Shown here: positions 1-6,087 of the stretch, in pieces
Layout of the letters: each line of letters starts with the position of its first letter
Position numbering within the stretch: position 1 is the stretch's first letter
DNA from: an uncultured Polaribacter sp.
GTDB lineage: Bacteria; Bacteroidota; Bacteroidia; Flavobacteriales; Flavobacteriaceae
Assembly: GCA_937936695.1 (NCBI GenBank)
Contig: CALHCK010000086.1
Span: forward strand, 1-6,899
Length of the DNA stretch: 6,899 bases
Direction: 5' to 3'
Position numbers and translations under genes: made by a program
Notes under the pieces: model-generated
What the model was told of the DNA's origin: nothing
The model's input: the letters and a program-made list of their open reading frames with translations, nothing else
Databases searched by the model: none

Positions 1-1
1 A

Positions 2-133
2 GTTGTAAAAGAAGAAGGTTTACAATTAAAAGAAATGACTACTATTTTGTTACAAAAAATAGAAGAACTTACCTTATATACTATAGAGCAAGAAAAGCGT
101 ATTAAAGCTTTAGAAGCAGATTTAGCTAAATAA
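2..133 (+). CDS. 3'-terminal fragment of a protein ending in a coiled coil
   Basis: Only the last 43 codons lie in the window, with the reading frame open from base 2 to a TAA stop at 131-133; the start is off the left edge. The visible tail is rich in Leu, Glu, Lys and Ile. From about residue 11 it shows a heptad-like spacing of hydrophobic residues (MTTILLQKIEELTLYTIEQ, then KRIKALEADL), which suggests a terminal amphipathic helix or coiled coil. Tails of this style (IEELTLYTIEQEKRI) are familiar from large secreted structural or adhesin-like proteins of Flavobacteriia, where they may trimerise, but that is recollection of a pattern and the body of the protein is not visible. There is no T9SS sorting domain at this C-terminus. 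Function is unknown; the existence of the coding end is well supported by phase and composition. Confidence 0.7.
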   Translation, partial: VVKEEGLQLKEMTTILLQKIEELTLYTIEQEKRIKALEADLAK

Positions 134-310
134 CAGGCTAAAAAATAAAAATCTATAATAACTTTATGAAGAAAAATAGAAATTAACGTGTAATTACGTT
201 GCTTTTAACTTCTTCTTAATCAGTGTTTATTTAAGTAGTATTTACTTAAATAGGGGTGTTTTTGCCTAATTTTAAGTGAAAGTTAAATGACATTATAAAA
301 AAGAAAAATT
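134..310. other. Intergenic region upstream of the metalloprotease
   Basis: These 177 bases hold no convincing gene. They contain an AT-rich hairpin (228-252) and a weaker inverted repeat AACGT/ACGTT at 185-189/196-200. No good TTG / TAnnTTTG promoter could be fitted. The nearest matches are TGTTTTTG at 257-264 and TAATTTTA at 267-274, each one base off the -7 consensus and both without a TTG at the expected distance. The metalloprotease promoter is therefore unassigned. Confidence 0.6.
228..252 (+). terminator. AT-rich hairpin, possible terminator or operator
   Basis: A perfect 10-bp inverted repeat, TATTTAAGTA (228-237) and TACTTAAATA (243-252), encloses a 5-base loop GTATT. Two further T-G wobble pairs can extend the stem outward. 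A T-run (259-263) follows after the short G-rich stretch AGGGGTG. The stem has a single G-C pair and the U-tract is not adjacent, so as an intrinsic terminator for the upstream gene it is weak. A regulator-binding palindrome in front of the metalloprotease gene is an equally good reading. Confidence 0.35.
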
Positions 311-1723
311 ATGATAAAAAAGATAGTGTTTTTAGCCTTTTATTTTATTCTTGTTGTGTTTAGTGTAAATGCTCAAAATTTTACTTGTGGAGCAGAACCG
401 ACAAAAGAAGATATTGATTATTTAAACTCTCAAAAAAATGATAGAAATATTTTTTTAAAAAAATATTCTTATAAAGATGTCATTACTTTTAAAGTTAATA
501 TTACAAGAGTTTCTAGTTCTAAGGGAGGTAGAAGAATGACTGAATCAGAATCTGATTTACAAATAGATTTGTTGAATCAATATTATTCTAACGCTAATAT
601 ACAATTTATTAAATGTAAAGATAATGAGGTTTATGATGATTTTCTTTTTGATTTTAATGTTGAAAATGAAAATAAATCTTATAAATATTTTGAGAAAGGT
701 GTAATTAATATCATATATTTTAATACCATTAACAGAGGAGGTAGACCATATGCAGCAGGGTATACAAAGTTTCCGAAAAGTAATAAAGAAAAAGCTATTT
801 ATATGACTATAAGTCAATTTAAAAATAATCCTAGCACTACTATTGTTCATGAAATGGGGCATTTCTTTAGTCTTTATCATACGCACGGGAAGTCAAATTG
901 TGGTACAACAGATGAGTTAGTTACAAGAGGTAAAGGTAAAAATTGCAATAGTAAAGGTGATGAAATTTGTGACACCCCTGCAGATCCTAATTTATATAGA
1001 GAATGTAAATATTCTGAAGTAGATATTTTATGTAAATATATTGGAGTTAGAAAGGATAGAAATGGTGATCTTTTTAAACCTGATACTAAAAATATTATGT
1101 CTTATTCGTCATCGTTTTGCAAAAATAGTCTAAGCCAAGAACAATATTCAAGAGTTCGTTTTTCTGCAACAAGTTCAGATTTTGTCTCTATTGCTAATTA
1201 TGATATATTTCTTTTTAACCATAATAATATTGACAATAATCAAATAAAAAATTTCACACCATTAAGAAATGGTGCTATTAAATCTTTAAATAAAATTGAA
1301 GCCAGTAATCAAATAACGAATAGTAATGTGAGTTATTTATCAAAAAACAAAATAAGATTATTACCTAATTTTTTTGTTAAAAAAGGTTCGGTTTTTAACG
1401 CAGCTATTAGATATGATTGCAATGGTGAAAATATACTCCCTTATAAACGAGGAATAGTAAAAGATAAATTGAAAGTTGAATATAAAAAAGATGAAATTAT
1501 TAGTATTTATCCGAATCCATCACAAGGTAAGTTTAAAATAACTAGTTCAGAAAATATAGTAAATTATACTATTTTAAATCAGTTAGGTAAAATAATATAT
1601 AATAGTAATGCAAATACTACCAATGCAGAAGTAGATATTCAGCATTTACAAATGGGTATATATTTTGTGAAAATTGCTTTAGAAAGAGGAGAGATTGTTA
1701 CTAAAAAAATAATTAAAAAATAA
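311..1723 (+). CDS. Secreted M43-family zinc metalloprotease with T9SS sorting domain
   Basis: This 470-residue protein is predicted to be an extracellular peptidase of the pappalysin/cytophagalysin type (M43). Residues 1-21 form a signal peptide (lysines, hydrophobic core, likely cleavage after VNA). The catalytic core spans about 55-290. It carries the metzincin zinc site HEMGHFFSLYH at 180-190 (H180, H184 and H190 as ligands, E181 as catalytic base), the M43-typical CDTPAD at 220-225, and a Met-turn NIMSY at 261-265. Several cysteines (197, 212, 220, 232, 241, 270) could form disulphides. Residues about 316-370, with LLPNFFVKKGSVFNAAI, resemble the 3-coathanger stack segment of Bacteroidota exoproteins. 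From 396 to the end, IISIYPNPSQGKF and a terminal KK mark a type A T9SS domain, so export by the Por system and surface anchoring or release is expected. The ATG at 311 gives an intact signal peptide. A strong terminator follows and purD has its own promoter, so this is probably a single-gene unit. Substrate unknown. Confidence 0.9.
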   Translation: MIKKIVFLAFYFILVVFSVNAQNFTCGAEPTKEDIDYLNSQKNDRNIFLKKYSYKDVITFKVNITRVSSSKGGRRMTESESDLQIDLLNQYYSNANIQFIKCKDNEVYDDFLFDFNVENENKSYKYFEKGVINIIYFNTINRGGRPYAAGYTKFPKSNKEKAIYMTISQFKNNPSTTIVHEMGHFFSLYHTHGKSNCGTTDELVTRGKGKNCNSKGDEICDTPADPNLYRECKYSEVDILCKYIGVRKDRNGDLFKPDTKNIMSYSSSFCKNSLSQEQYSRVRFSATSSDFVSIANYDIFLFNHNNIDNNQIKNFTPLRNGAIKSLNKIEASNQITNSNVSYLSKNKIRLLPNFFVKKGSVFNAAIRYDCNGENILPYKRGIVKDKLKVEYKKDEIISIYPNPSQGKFKITSSENIVNYTILNQLGKIIYNSNANTTNAEVDIQHLQMGIYFVKIALERGEIVTKKIIKK

Positions 1724-1754
1724 CTCAAACTCATATTGCTGTGAAAAAGGGGTT

Positions 1755-1785
1755 AAAAGAGAAGCTGTAAAAGCTTCTCTTTTTT
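1755..1785 (+). terminator. Rho-independent terminator of the metalloprotease gene
   Basis: A perfect 12-bp stem pairs AAAAGAGAAGCT (1755-1766) with AGCTTCTCTTTT (1772-1783) around a 5-base loop (GTAAA) and runs into a T-tract. It lies 31 bases after the stop codon at 1723. The AGAGAAGCT half has the usual G-C content of an intrinsic terminator stem, unusual in this AT-rich context. It separates the metalloprotease unit from purD. Confidence 0.9.
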
Positions 1786-1837
1786 AGTTTAAATTATTTT
1801 TAGAAATCAAAGAAACGGAAAATTTAAAATACAGAAA

Positions 1838-1863
1838 TTCAAAACTCTTTATTTGTATATTTG
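1838..1863 (+). promoter_or_regulatory. Predicted purD promoter (Bacteroidota TAnnTTTG type)
   Basis: TATATTTG at 1856-1863 is an exact match to the Bacteroidota -7 element TAnnTTTG. The -33 TTG is not clear: the nearest candidate is TTC at 1838-1840, only 15 bases upstream. Initiation would be expected a few bases after 1863, giving a leader of about 15-20 bases before ATG 1886. That leaves no room for a riboswitch or attenuator, so purine control, if any, would act at initiation. Confidence 0.6.
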
Positions 1864-1885
1864 CAGCCTTAATAACACAATAAAC

Positions 1886-3160
1886 ATGAATGTACTTATT
1901 TTAGGTTCTGGAGGTAGAGAACACGCTTTTGCTTTAAAATTAAAAGAAAGCAATAAAATTGATCAACTTTTTGTAGCTCCAGGAAATGCAGGAACAGACA
2001 AAATAGCTAATAACATTAACATAAATCCAACAGATTTTAATGCCGTTAAAAAGGTTGTTTTAGAGCATGCTATTAAAATGGTAGTTGTGGGGCCAGAAGC
2101 ACCTTTGGTAGCTGGTGTACACGATTTTTTCTTGGCAGATGATGAGCTAAAAAATATTCCTGTAATAGGACCTAAAAAAGATGGAGCGTTATTAGAAGGA
2201 AGTAAAGATTTTTCTAAACAATTTATGCAAAAACACGGAGTGCCAACAGCACGTTACCAATCTTTTACTAAAGATAATTTACAAGATGGTTTTGCCTTTT
2301 TAGAAACCTTAGCACCACCATATGTGTTAAAAGCAGATGGTTTGGCTGCAGGTAAAGGGGTGTTAATTTTAAATTCTTTAGAAGAAGCAAAAACAGAATT
2401 AGAAGAAATGGTTTCTAATCAAAAGTTTGGAGCAGCTTCTACAACTGTGGTAATAGAAGAATTTTTAAAAGGTATAGAGTTGTCTGTATTTGTATTAACA
2501 GACGGTAAAAATTATAAAATTTTACCATCTGCTAAAGATTATAAAAGAATTGGCGAAGGCGATACAGGTTTAAATACTGGTGGTATGGGAGCTATTTCTC
2601 CGGTACCTTTTGCAGATGATGCTTTTTTAAATAAAGTAGAAGAGTTAGTGGTAAAACCTACCATTGCAGGTTTACAAAAAGACAATATAGATTACCGTGG
2701 TTTTATTTTTATTGGTTTAATGAACGATAACGGAAACCCATCTGTGGTAGAGTATAATGTAAGAATGGGAGACCCTGAAACAGAGGTAGTGTTACCAAGA
2801 ATAGAGTCTGATTTATTTGATTTATTTGAAGGTGTTGCAAATCAAAATTTAGATACAAAATCTTTTTCAGTAACAGATAAAACGGCAACAACTGTTGTGT
2901 TAGTGTCAGGAGGATATCCAGAAGCTTATCAAAAAGATAAAGAAATTACTGGTTTTAATACTGTAGAAGAATCTATTGTTTATCATGCTGGTACCACAAT
3001 TAAAGAGGGTAAAGTAGTTACAAACGGAGGTAGGGTTATGGCTGTAACTTCTTTTGGAAATACAATAGAAGAAGCTTTAGAAAAAAGCTACAGAAGTATT
3101 GATAAAATTAGTTATGATAAAATAAACTATAGAAAAGATATAGGTTTTGATTTAGTATAA
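1886..3160 (+). CDS. purD: Phosphoribosylamine--glycine ligase (GAR synthetase)
   Basis: This cytosolic ATP-grasp enzyme joins 5-phosphoribosylamine to glycine with ATP hydrolysis, giving glycinamide ribonucleotide, the second step of de novo purine synthesis. The 424-residue length is normal for monofunctional PurD. The N-terminal nucleotide-like fold opens with MNVLILGSGGREHA (1-14) and continues with VVVGPEAPLVAG (66-77). The ATP-grasp region includes the KADGLAAGKGV loop (149-159), the KDYKRIGEGDTGLNTGGMG stretch (218-235) and the GARS signature RMGDPETE (293-300). The C-terminal domain closes with the GGRV segment (381-384). ATG 1886 is chosen over an in-frame TTG at 1853 because the intervening codons lie across the promoter and transcription start and the family begins with MxVLxxGxGGREHA. 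The stop overlaps the start of the glycosyltransferase by one base, so the two are probably co-transcribed and translationally coupled. No defects seen. Confidence 0.97.
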   Translation: MNVLILGSGGREHAFALKLKESNKIDQLFVAPGNAGTDKIANNININPTDFNAVKKVVLEHAIKMVVVGPEAPLVAGVHDFFLADDELKNIPVIGPKKDGALLEGSKDFSKQFMQKHGVPTARYQSFTKDNLQDGFAFLETLAPPYVLKADGLAAGKGVLILNSLEEAKTELEEMVSNQKFGAASTTVVIEEFLKGIELSVFVLTDGKNYKILPSAKDYKRIGEGDTGLNTGGMGAISPVPFADDAFLNKVEELVVKPTIAGLQKDNIDYRGFIFIGLMNDNGNPSVVEYNVRMGDPETEVVLPRIESDLFDLFEGVANQNLDTKSFSVTDKTATTVVLVSGGYPEAYQKDKEITGFNTVEESIVYHAGTTIKEGKVVTNGGRVMAVTSFGNTIEEALEKSYRSIDKISYDKINYRKDIGFDLV

Positions 3161-4200
3161 TGAAAAAAAAAATAATTGTTGCACCGTTACATTGGGGGTT
3201 AGGTCATGCCACCCGTTGTGTGCCAATTATTAATATTTTATTAGCAAATAATTACCTACCAATAATAGCTTCAGATGGCAATGCTTTAAGTTTTTTAAGT
3301 CAAGAGTTTTCAGATTTAGAATGCTTAAAGTTGCCTTCTTATAATATAACTTACAGCAAAAATTTAAAAAGAGACTTACTTTTTAAATTACCTACCATTT
3401 TAAAAGCTGTTAGTACAGAAAAAAAAATAATACATAGGTACATTTTAAAAAACAAAGATGTTGTCGGAATTGTTTCTGATAACAGATTTGGAGTAAGAAG
3501 TAAATTAGTAACTTCTGTATACATTACCCATCAAATACGTGTTTTATCGGGTGCTACTACTTTTATAAGTAGTTTTTTTCATCAAAAAATTATTAAAAAG
3601 TTTGATGAATGTTGGATTCCTGATAACGCTAATTCTCAATTTTCAGGAAAATTATCAAAATCAACAAAAAAAATAAATGCAAAATTTATAGGTGTTTTAA
3701 GTCGATTTAAAAAAGAAAATATAGCTAAAGATATTGATGTTTTAATACTTTTATCTGGTCCGGAACCTAACAGAACATTTTTAGAAAATAAGTTAATTAC
3801 ACTATTTAAAAATGATGGAAGAACTATTGTATTTGTTTTAGGAAAGGTAGAAGATAATCAAAAAAAATGGACGAAAGGAAATACCATTTTTTACAATTAT
3901 TTATTATCTAAAGAGTTAGAAAATGTAATAAACAGAAGTAAAATAGTTGTTTGTAGGTCTGGTTACTCTTCTATTATGGATTTGGCAGTTTTGCAGAAAA
4001 AAGCATTTTTTATTCCTACTAAAAATCAACCTGAACAAGAGTATTTAGCTCAATTTTTAAAAGCACAAAAATTAGCTCCTTTTAAAGAAATAATTAATTT
4101 TAGTAAAGAAAACCTTTCTGAAACAGAAAACTACCAAGGTTTAAAAACAGAAGTTTCTAAGATAAATCCAGATTTATTTAGCCTTTTCAAGCGTAAATGA
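3160..4200 (+). CDS. GT-B fold glycosyltransferase, MurG/GT28-like
   Basis: The 346-residue protein looks like a two-domain GT-B glycosyltransferase of the Glyco_trans_1_3 / GT28-like group. The N-terminal Rossmann-like domain begins MKKKIIVAPLHWGLGHATR; the GLGHATR loop (13-19) corresponds to the glycine-rich GxGH loop of MurG-like enzymes. SDNRFG (106-111) and THQ (123-125) are further motifs of this group. The C-terminal half opens with LILLSGPEPNR (195-205), a typical nucleotide-sugar-domain start, and contains CRSGYSSIMDL (265-275) and PTKNQPEQEYLA (286-297), which resemble the donor-binding loops of MurG-type enzymes. No transmembrane segment or signal peptide is seen, so it probably acts in the cytoplasm, perhaps at the membrane face on a lipid or cell-envelope acceptor. 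Donor and acceptor are unknown, and length and motifs argue against MurG itself. Its ATG overlaps the purD stop (TAATG) and its last 27 bases overlap the antisense kinase gene. A run of ten A follows the start codon. Confidence 0.8.
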   Translation: MKKKIIVAPLHWGLGHATRCVPIINILLANNYLPIIASDGNALSFLSQEFSDLECLKLPSYNITYSKNLKRDLLFKLPTILKAVSTEKKIIHRYILKNKDVVGIVSDNRFGVRSKLVTSVYITHQIRVLSGATTFISSFFHQKIIKKFDECWIPDNANSQFSGKLSKSTKKINAKFIGVLSRFKKENIAKDIDVLILLSGPEPNRTFLENKLITLFKNDGRTIVFVLGKVEDNQKKWTKGNTIFYNYLLSKELENVINRSKIVVCRSGYSSIMDLAVLQKKAFFIPTKNQPEQEYLAQFLKAQKLAPFKEIINFSKENLSETENYQGLKTEVSKINPDLFSLFKRK

Positions 4201-5214
4201 AAAATCAGAACCTTCTCCATACGTACTTTTTAAAAAGATAGCATCGTTATGAGCTTCTATAATGTGCTTAACAATAGATAACCCTAAACCAGAACCTCCT
4301 TGTTCTCTAGATCTACTTTGGTCTACTCTGTAAAAACGTTCAAAAAGGCGCCCTACATGCTCTTGTTTAATACCTTCTCCGTTGTCTACTACTTTAATAA
4401 TAAATTTATTATCGTTATAACTGCTTACAGCAACAACAGTTGTACCGTTAGGCTTACCGTATTTAATAGAATTTACAACAAGGTTTATTAATACTTGTTC
4501 TATTTTTTCTATGTCTCCTCTTACATATACAGGAAACTCATACATTTTATCAAACTTTAATGTAATGTTTCTTTTTTTTGCTTTCATTTCAAACAAATCA
4601 AAAACATTTTGCACTAAATCTAAGATATTAAAAACTTCTATATTTAGCTTGGTGCCTTCGTTTTCTAATTTAGAAATCATGTCTAAATCTTTAATAACAG
4701 CAACCAATCTTTCTACACCTTTATTGGCTCTTTCTAAATATTTGGTTCTAATTTGTTTGTCGTTAACAGCACCTTCTATAAGGGTTAAAATGTAGCCTTG
4801 TACTGTAAATAAAGGAGTTTTAAGTTCGTGTGCAACGTTTCCTAAAAAGTCTCTTCTAAAAGAATCTCGTTCAGTTAAACTTTTTATTTCAGAATGTTTA
4901 CCTTCTACAAAGTCTTGCATTCTTTCAGATAATTTTTCAATATCTGTTGTAACTGTATCTATACGTAAATCTTTTTCATCTAAAATAGATACATCTTCAT
5001 AAATCTTTTTTAATCGTCTGTATATAAAGTGTTCTGCACGATATTGAATAATAAAAAAAGAGATAAAAAATAAAGAAAGAATAGAAACTATTAATGTACC
5101 AAACCCTAAATAATCACTTATAAAAAAATAAGAAATAGTACCTATAATAATAGATAGTATTGTTAAATATACAGCTGTCCAGAGTGCGTAAGAATACGTT
5201 TTTTTAAATTTCAT
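4174..5214 (-). CDS. PhoR-like sensor histidine kinase lacking a sensor domain
   Basis: This 346-residue inner-membrane kinase is the partner of the regulator encoded just upstream. Two hydrophobic segments (about 9-32 and 38-58) are joined by a very short loop (around SDYLG), so there is almost no extracytoplasmic part. A helical, HAMP-like linker (58-118) leads to the dimerisation/phosphoacceptor domain with NVAHELKTPL (126-135, H129 the phosphorylated His). The HATPase domain shows an N-box NLVVNSIKYG (244-253), G1 DNGEGI (277-282), an F-box-like FERFYRVD (291-298) and G2 GGSGLGLSIVK (306-316). All catalytic motifs are intact. The combination resembles PhoR/WalK-type HPK1 kinases, but no PAS domain is present. 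It starts 10 bases after the regulator stop, hence one operon. Its 3' end runs 27 bases into the oppositely directed glycosyltransferase gene and no terminator is evident. The signal is not readable from the sequence; phosphate sensing is possible but unproven. Confidence 0.93.
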   Translation of the reverse strand: MKFKKTYSYALWTAVYLTILSIIIGTISYFFISDYLGFGTLIVSILSLFFISFFIIQYRAEHFIYRRLKKIYEDVSILDEKDLRIDTVTTDIEKLSERMQDFVEGKHSEIKSLTERDSFRRDFLGNVAHELKTPLFTVQGYILTLIEGAVNDKQIRTKYLERANKGVERLVAVIKDLDMISKLENEGTKLNIEVFNILDLVQNVFDLFEMKAKKRNITLKFDKMYEFPVYVRGDIEKIEQVLINLVVNSIKYGKPNGTTVVAVSSYNDNKFIIKVVDNGEGIKQEHVGRLFERFYRVDQSRSREQGGSGLGLSIVKHIIEAHNDAIFLKSTYGEGSDFSFTLEKAK

Positions 5215-5224
5215 TAAAGCAAAT

Positions 5225-5923
5225 TTACTTGTCTGCTCCTTCTAAAACAAATTTATAACCTACACCTTTAACGGTTTTAAAATGGCTATCTCCAATTTTT
5301 TCTCTAAGCTTTCTAATATGTACATCTATAGTTCTACCACCAACAACTACCTCATTACCCCAAACAGTATCTAAGATAACTTCTCTTTTAAAAACTTTAC
5401 CAGGTTTAGAAGTTAGTAAAGAAAAAAGTTCGAATTCTTTTCTAGGTAAAGCTATTTTTTTACCAGCTTTATGTACAACATACTCGTCTCTATCAATAAC
5501 AATATCACCTATAGAAAAAGTATCTGCACCATTTTGTTGCGTATTTAATCTTCTTAAAAGAGATTTAATTTTACTAATTAGTACTTTAGGTTTTATAGGT
5601 TTTGTTATGTAATCATCTGCTCCTGCCTCAAAACCGGCAACCTGAGAGTAATCTTCTCCTCTTGCAGTTAAAAAAGAAATAATAACATTTTCTAAGGTTT
5701 TTATATTTCTAATTTTTTCGCAAGCCTCTATACCATCCATTTCTGGCATCATAATATCTAATAATATTAAATGAGGTGTGTTTTTTTTTGCAGATTCTAT
5801 AGCTTCTTGACCATTATTTGCTGTAAAAACTTGATAGCCTTCGTTTTTTAAATTGTAGCCTACAATTTCTAAAATATCTGGTTCATCATCTACTAATAAA
5901 ATTCTAATATCACTTTTATTCAT
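5225..5923 (-). CDS. OmpR/PhoB-family response regulator
   Basis: This 232-residue cytoplasmic transcription factor is phosphorylated by the adjacent kinase. The receiver domain (about 5-122) has the acidic pair D12/D13, phosphoacceptor D56 in LLDIMMPEMDG, T86 and K108 in ITKPIKP, all as expected. The C-terminal winged helix (about 135-228) shows LPRKEFELFSLL, a recognition-helix region ending TIDVHIRKLREKIGD and the wing TVKGVGYKF, characteristic of the OmpR/PhoB group. The start is placed at ATG 5923 because MNKSDIRILLVDDE fits the family N-terminus; an in-frame TTG at 5935 would add only four residues (MTVI). It is the first gene of a two-gene operon, with the kinase 10 bases downstream. 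The intergenic region upstream carries a good promoter and 11-bp-period direct repeats that it may bind itself. PhoB, or another OmpR-type regulator of Bacteroidota, are the likeliest identities. Confidence 0.95.
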   Translation of the reverse strand: MNKSDIRILLVDDEPDILEIVGYNLKNEGYQVFTANNGQEAIESAKKNTPHLILLDIMMPEMDGIEACEKIRNIKTLENVIISFLTARGEDYSQVAGFEAGADDYITKPIKPKVLISKIKSLLRRLNTQQNGADTFSIGDIVIDRDEYVVHKAGKKIALPRKEFELFSLLTSKPGKVFKREVILDTVWGNEVVVGGRTIDVHIRKLREKIGDSHFKTVKGVGYKFVLEGADK

Positions 5924-5950
5924 AATAACTGTCAAAACTATTTATTCAAT

Positions 5951-5984
5951 CAAAAGTACTAATAATTATATAAGAAAGATACAA
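5951..5984 (-). promoter_or_regulatory. Predicted promoter of the two-component operon
   Basis: On the minus strand, TTG (5984-5982) is followed after 23 bases by TACTTTTG (5958-5951), an exact match to the Bacteroidota TTG-N17-23-TAnnTTTG promoter at the upper end of the accepted spacing. Transcription would start near 5944-5947, giving a leader of roughly 20 bases before ATG 5923. The 11-bp repeats lie just upstream of its -33 element, a position compatible with activation by a PhoB-like regulator. Confidence 0.6.
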
Positions 5985-6003
5985 CTTAACAATCATTTAA
6001 TCT

Positions 6004-6047
6004 AGGTTGTTTTAGTTAACATTTAGGTAACTTTTACCTGTGTTTAT
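6004..6047. repeat. Direct repeats with 11-bp period, candidate OmpR/PhoB-type operator
   Basis: GTTAACATTTA (6015-6025) is followed directly by GGTAACTTTTA (6026-6036); nine of eleven positions match. The preceding 11 bases (AGGTTGTTTTA, 6004-6014) share the TTTA end and the next 11 (CCTGTGTTTAT, 6037-6047) a similar T-rich end. Direct repeats once per helical turn with T-rich spacers are the known geometry of Pho boxes bound by PhoB-family dimers, and the GTTAAC core recalls the cyanobacterial Pho box. The site sits between the divergent promoters. Its use as an operator is inference; chance in AT-rich DNA remains possible. Confidence 0.4.
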
Positions 6048-6057
6048 GCTTTTTTAT

Positions 6058-6087
6058 TTTGTAATCAACTGTAAGTCAGTTTGTAAT
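6058..6087. repeat. TTTGTAAT direct repeat with phased TGTAA copies
   Basis: TTTGTAAT occurs at 6058-6065 and again at 6080-6087, exactly 22 bp (two helical turns) apart, and a third TGTAA lies between them at 6070-6074. The second copy includes the TTG of the predicted -33 element of the divergent gene, which is where an activator of PhoB type would be expected to bind. An imperfect dyad AACTG/CAGTT (6067-6071/6077-6081) overlaps it. This could be a second operator for the same or another regulator. Confidence 0.3.

Noticed and set aside
557..886. Minus-strand open frame of 109 codons opposite the metalloprotease
   Set aside because: It lies wholly inside a well-supported gene, has low-complexity Ile/Lys-rich content typical of antisense AT-rich DNA and no recognisable motif.
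4163..4176. TAAATC/GATTTA dyad as a terminator for the kinase gene
   Set aside because: The spacer is only two bases, the stem is very AT-rich and no T-tract follows on the minus strand.
4300..4795. Two plus-strand open frames (4300-4491 and 4511-4795) opposite the histidine kinase
   Set aside because: Both are antisense to conserved kinase motifs and show no protein-like features of their own.
5933..5935. TTG as the start codon of the response regulator
   Set aside because: It adds four unconserved residues in front of ATG 5923, where the normal receiver-domain N-terminus begins.
5933..5940. TAGTTTTG on the minus strand as the -7 element of the response-regulator promoter
   Set aside because: It matches the consensus but would leave only a few bases before ATG 5923 and has no TTG at the right distance, unlike the element at 5951-5958.
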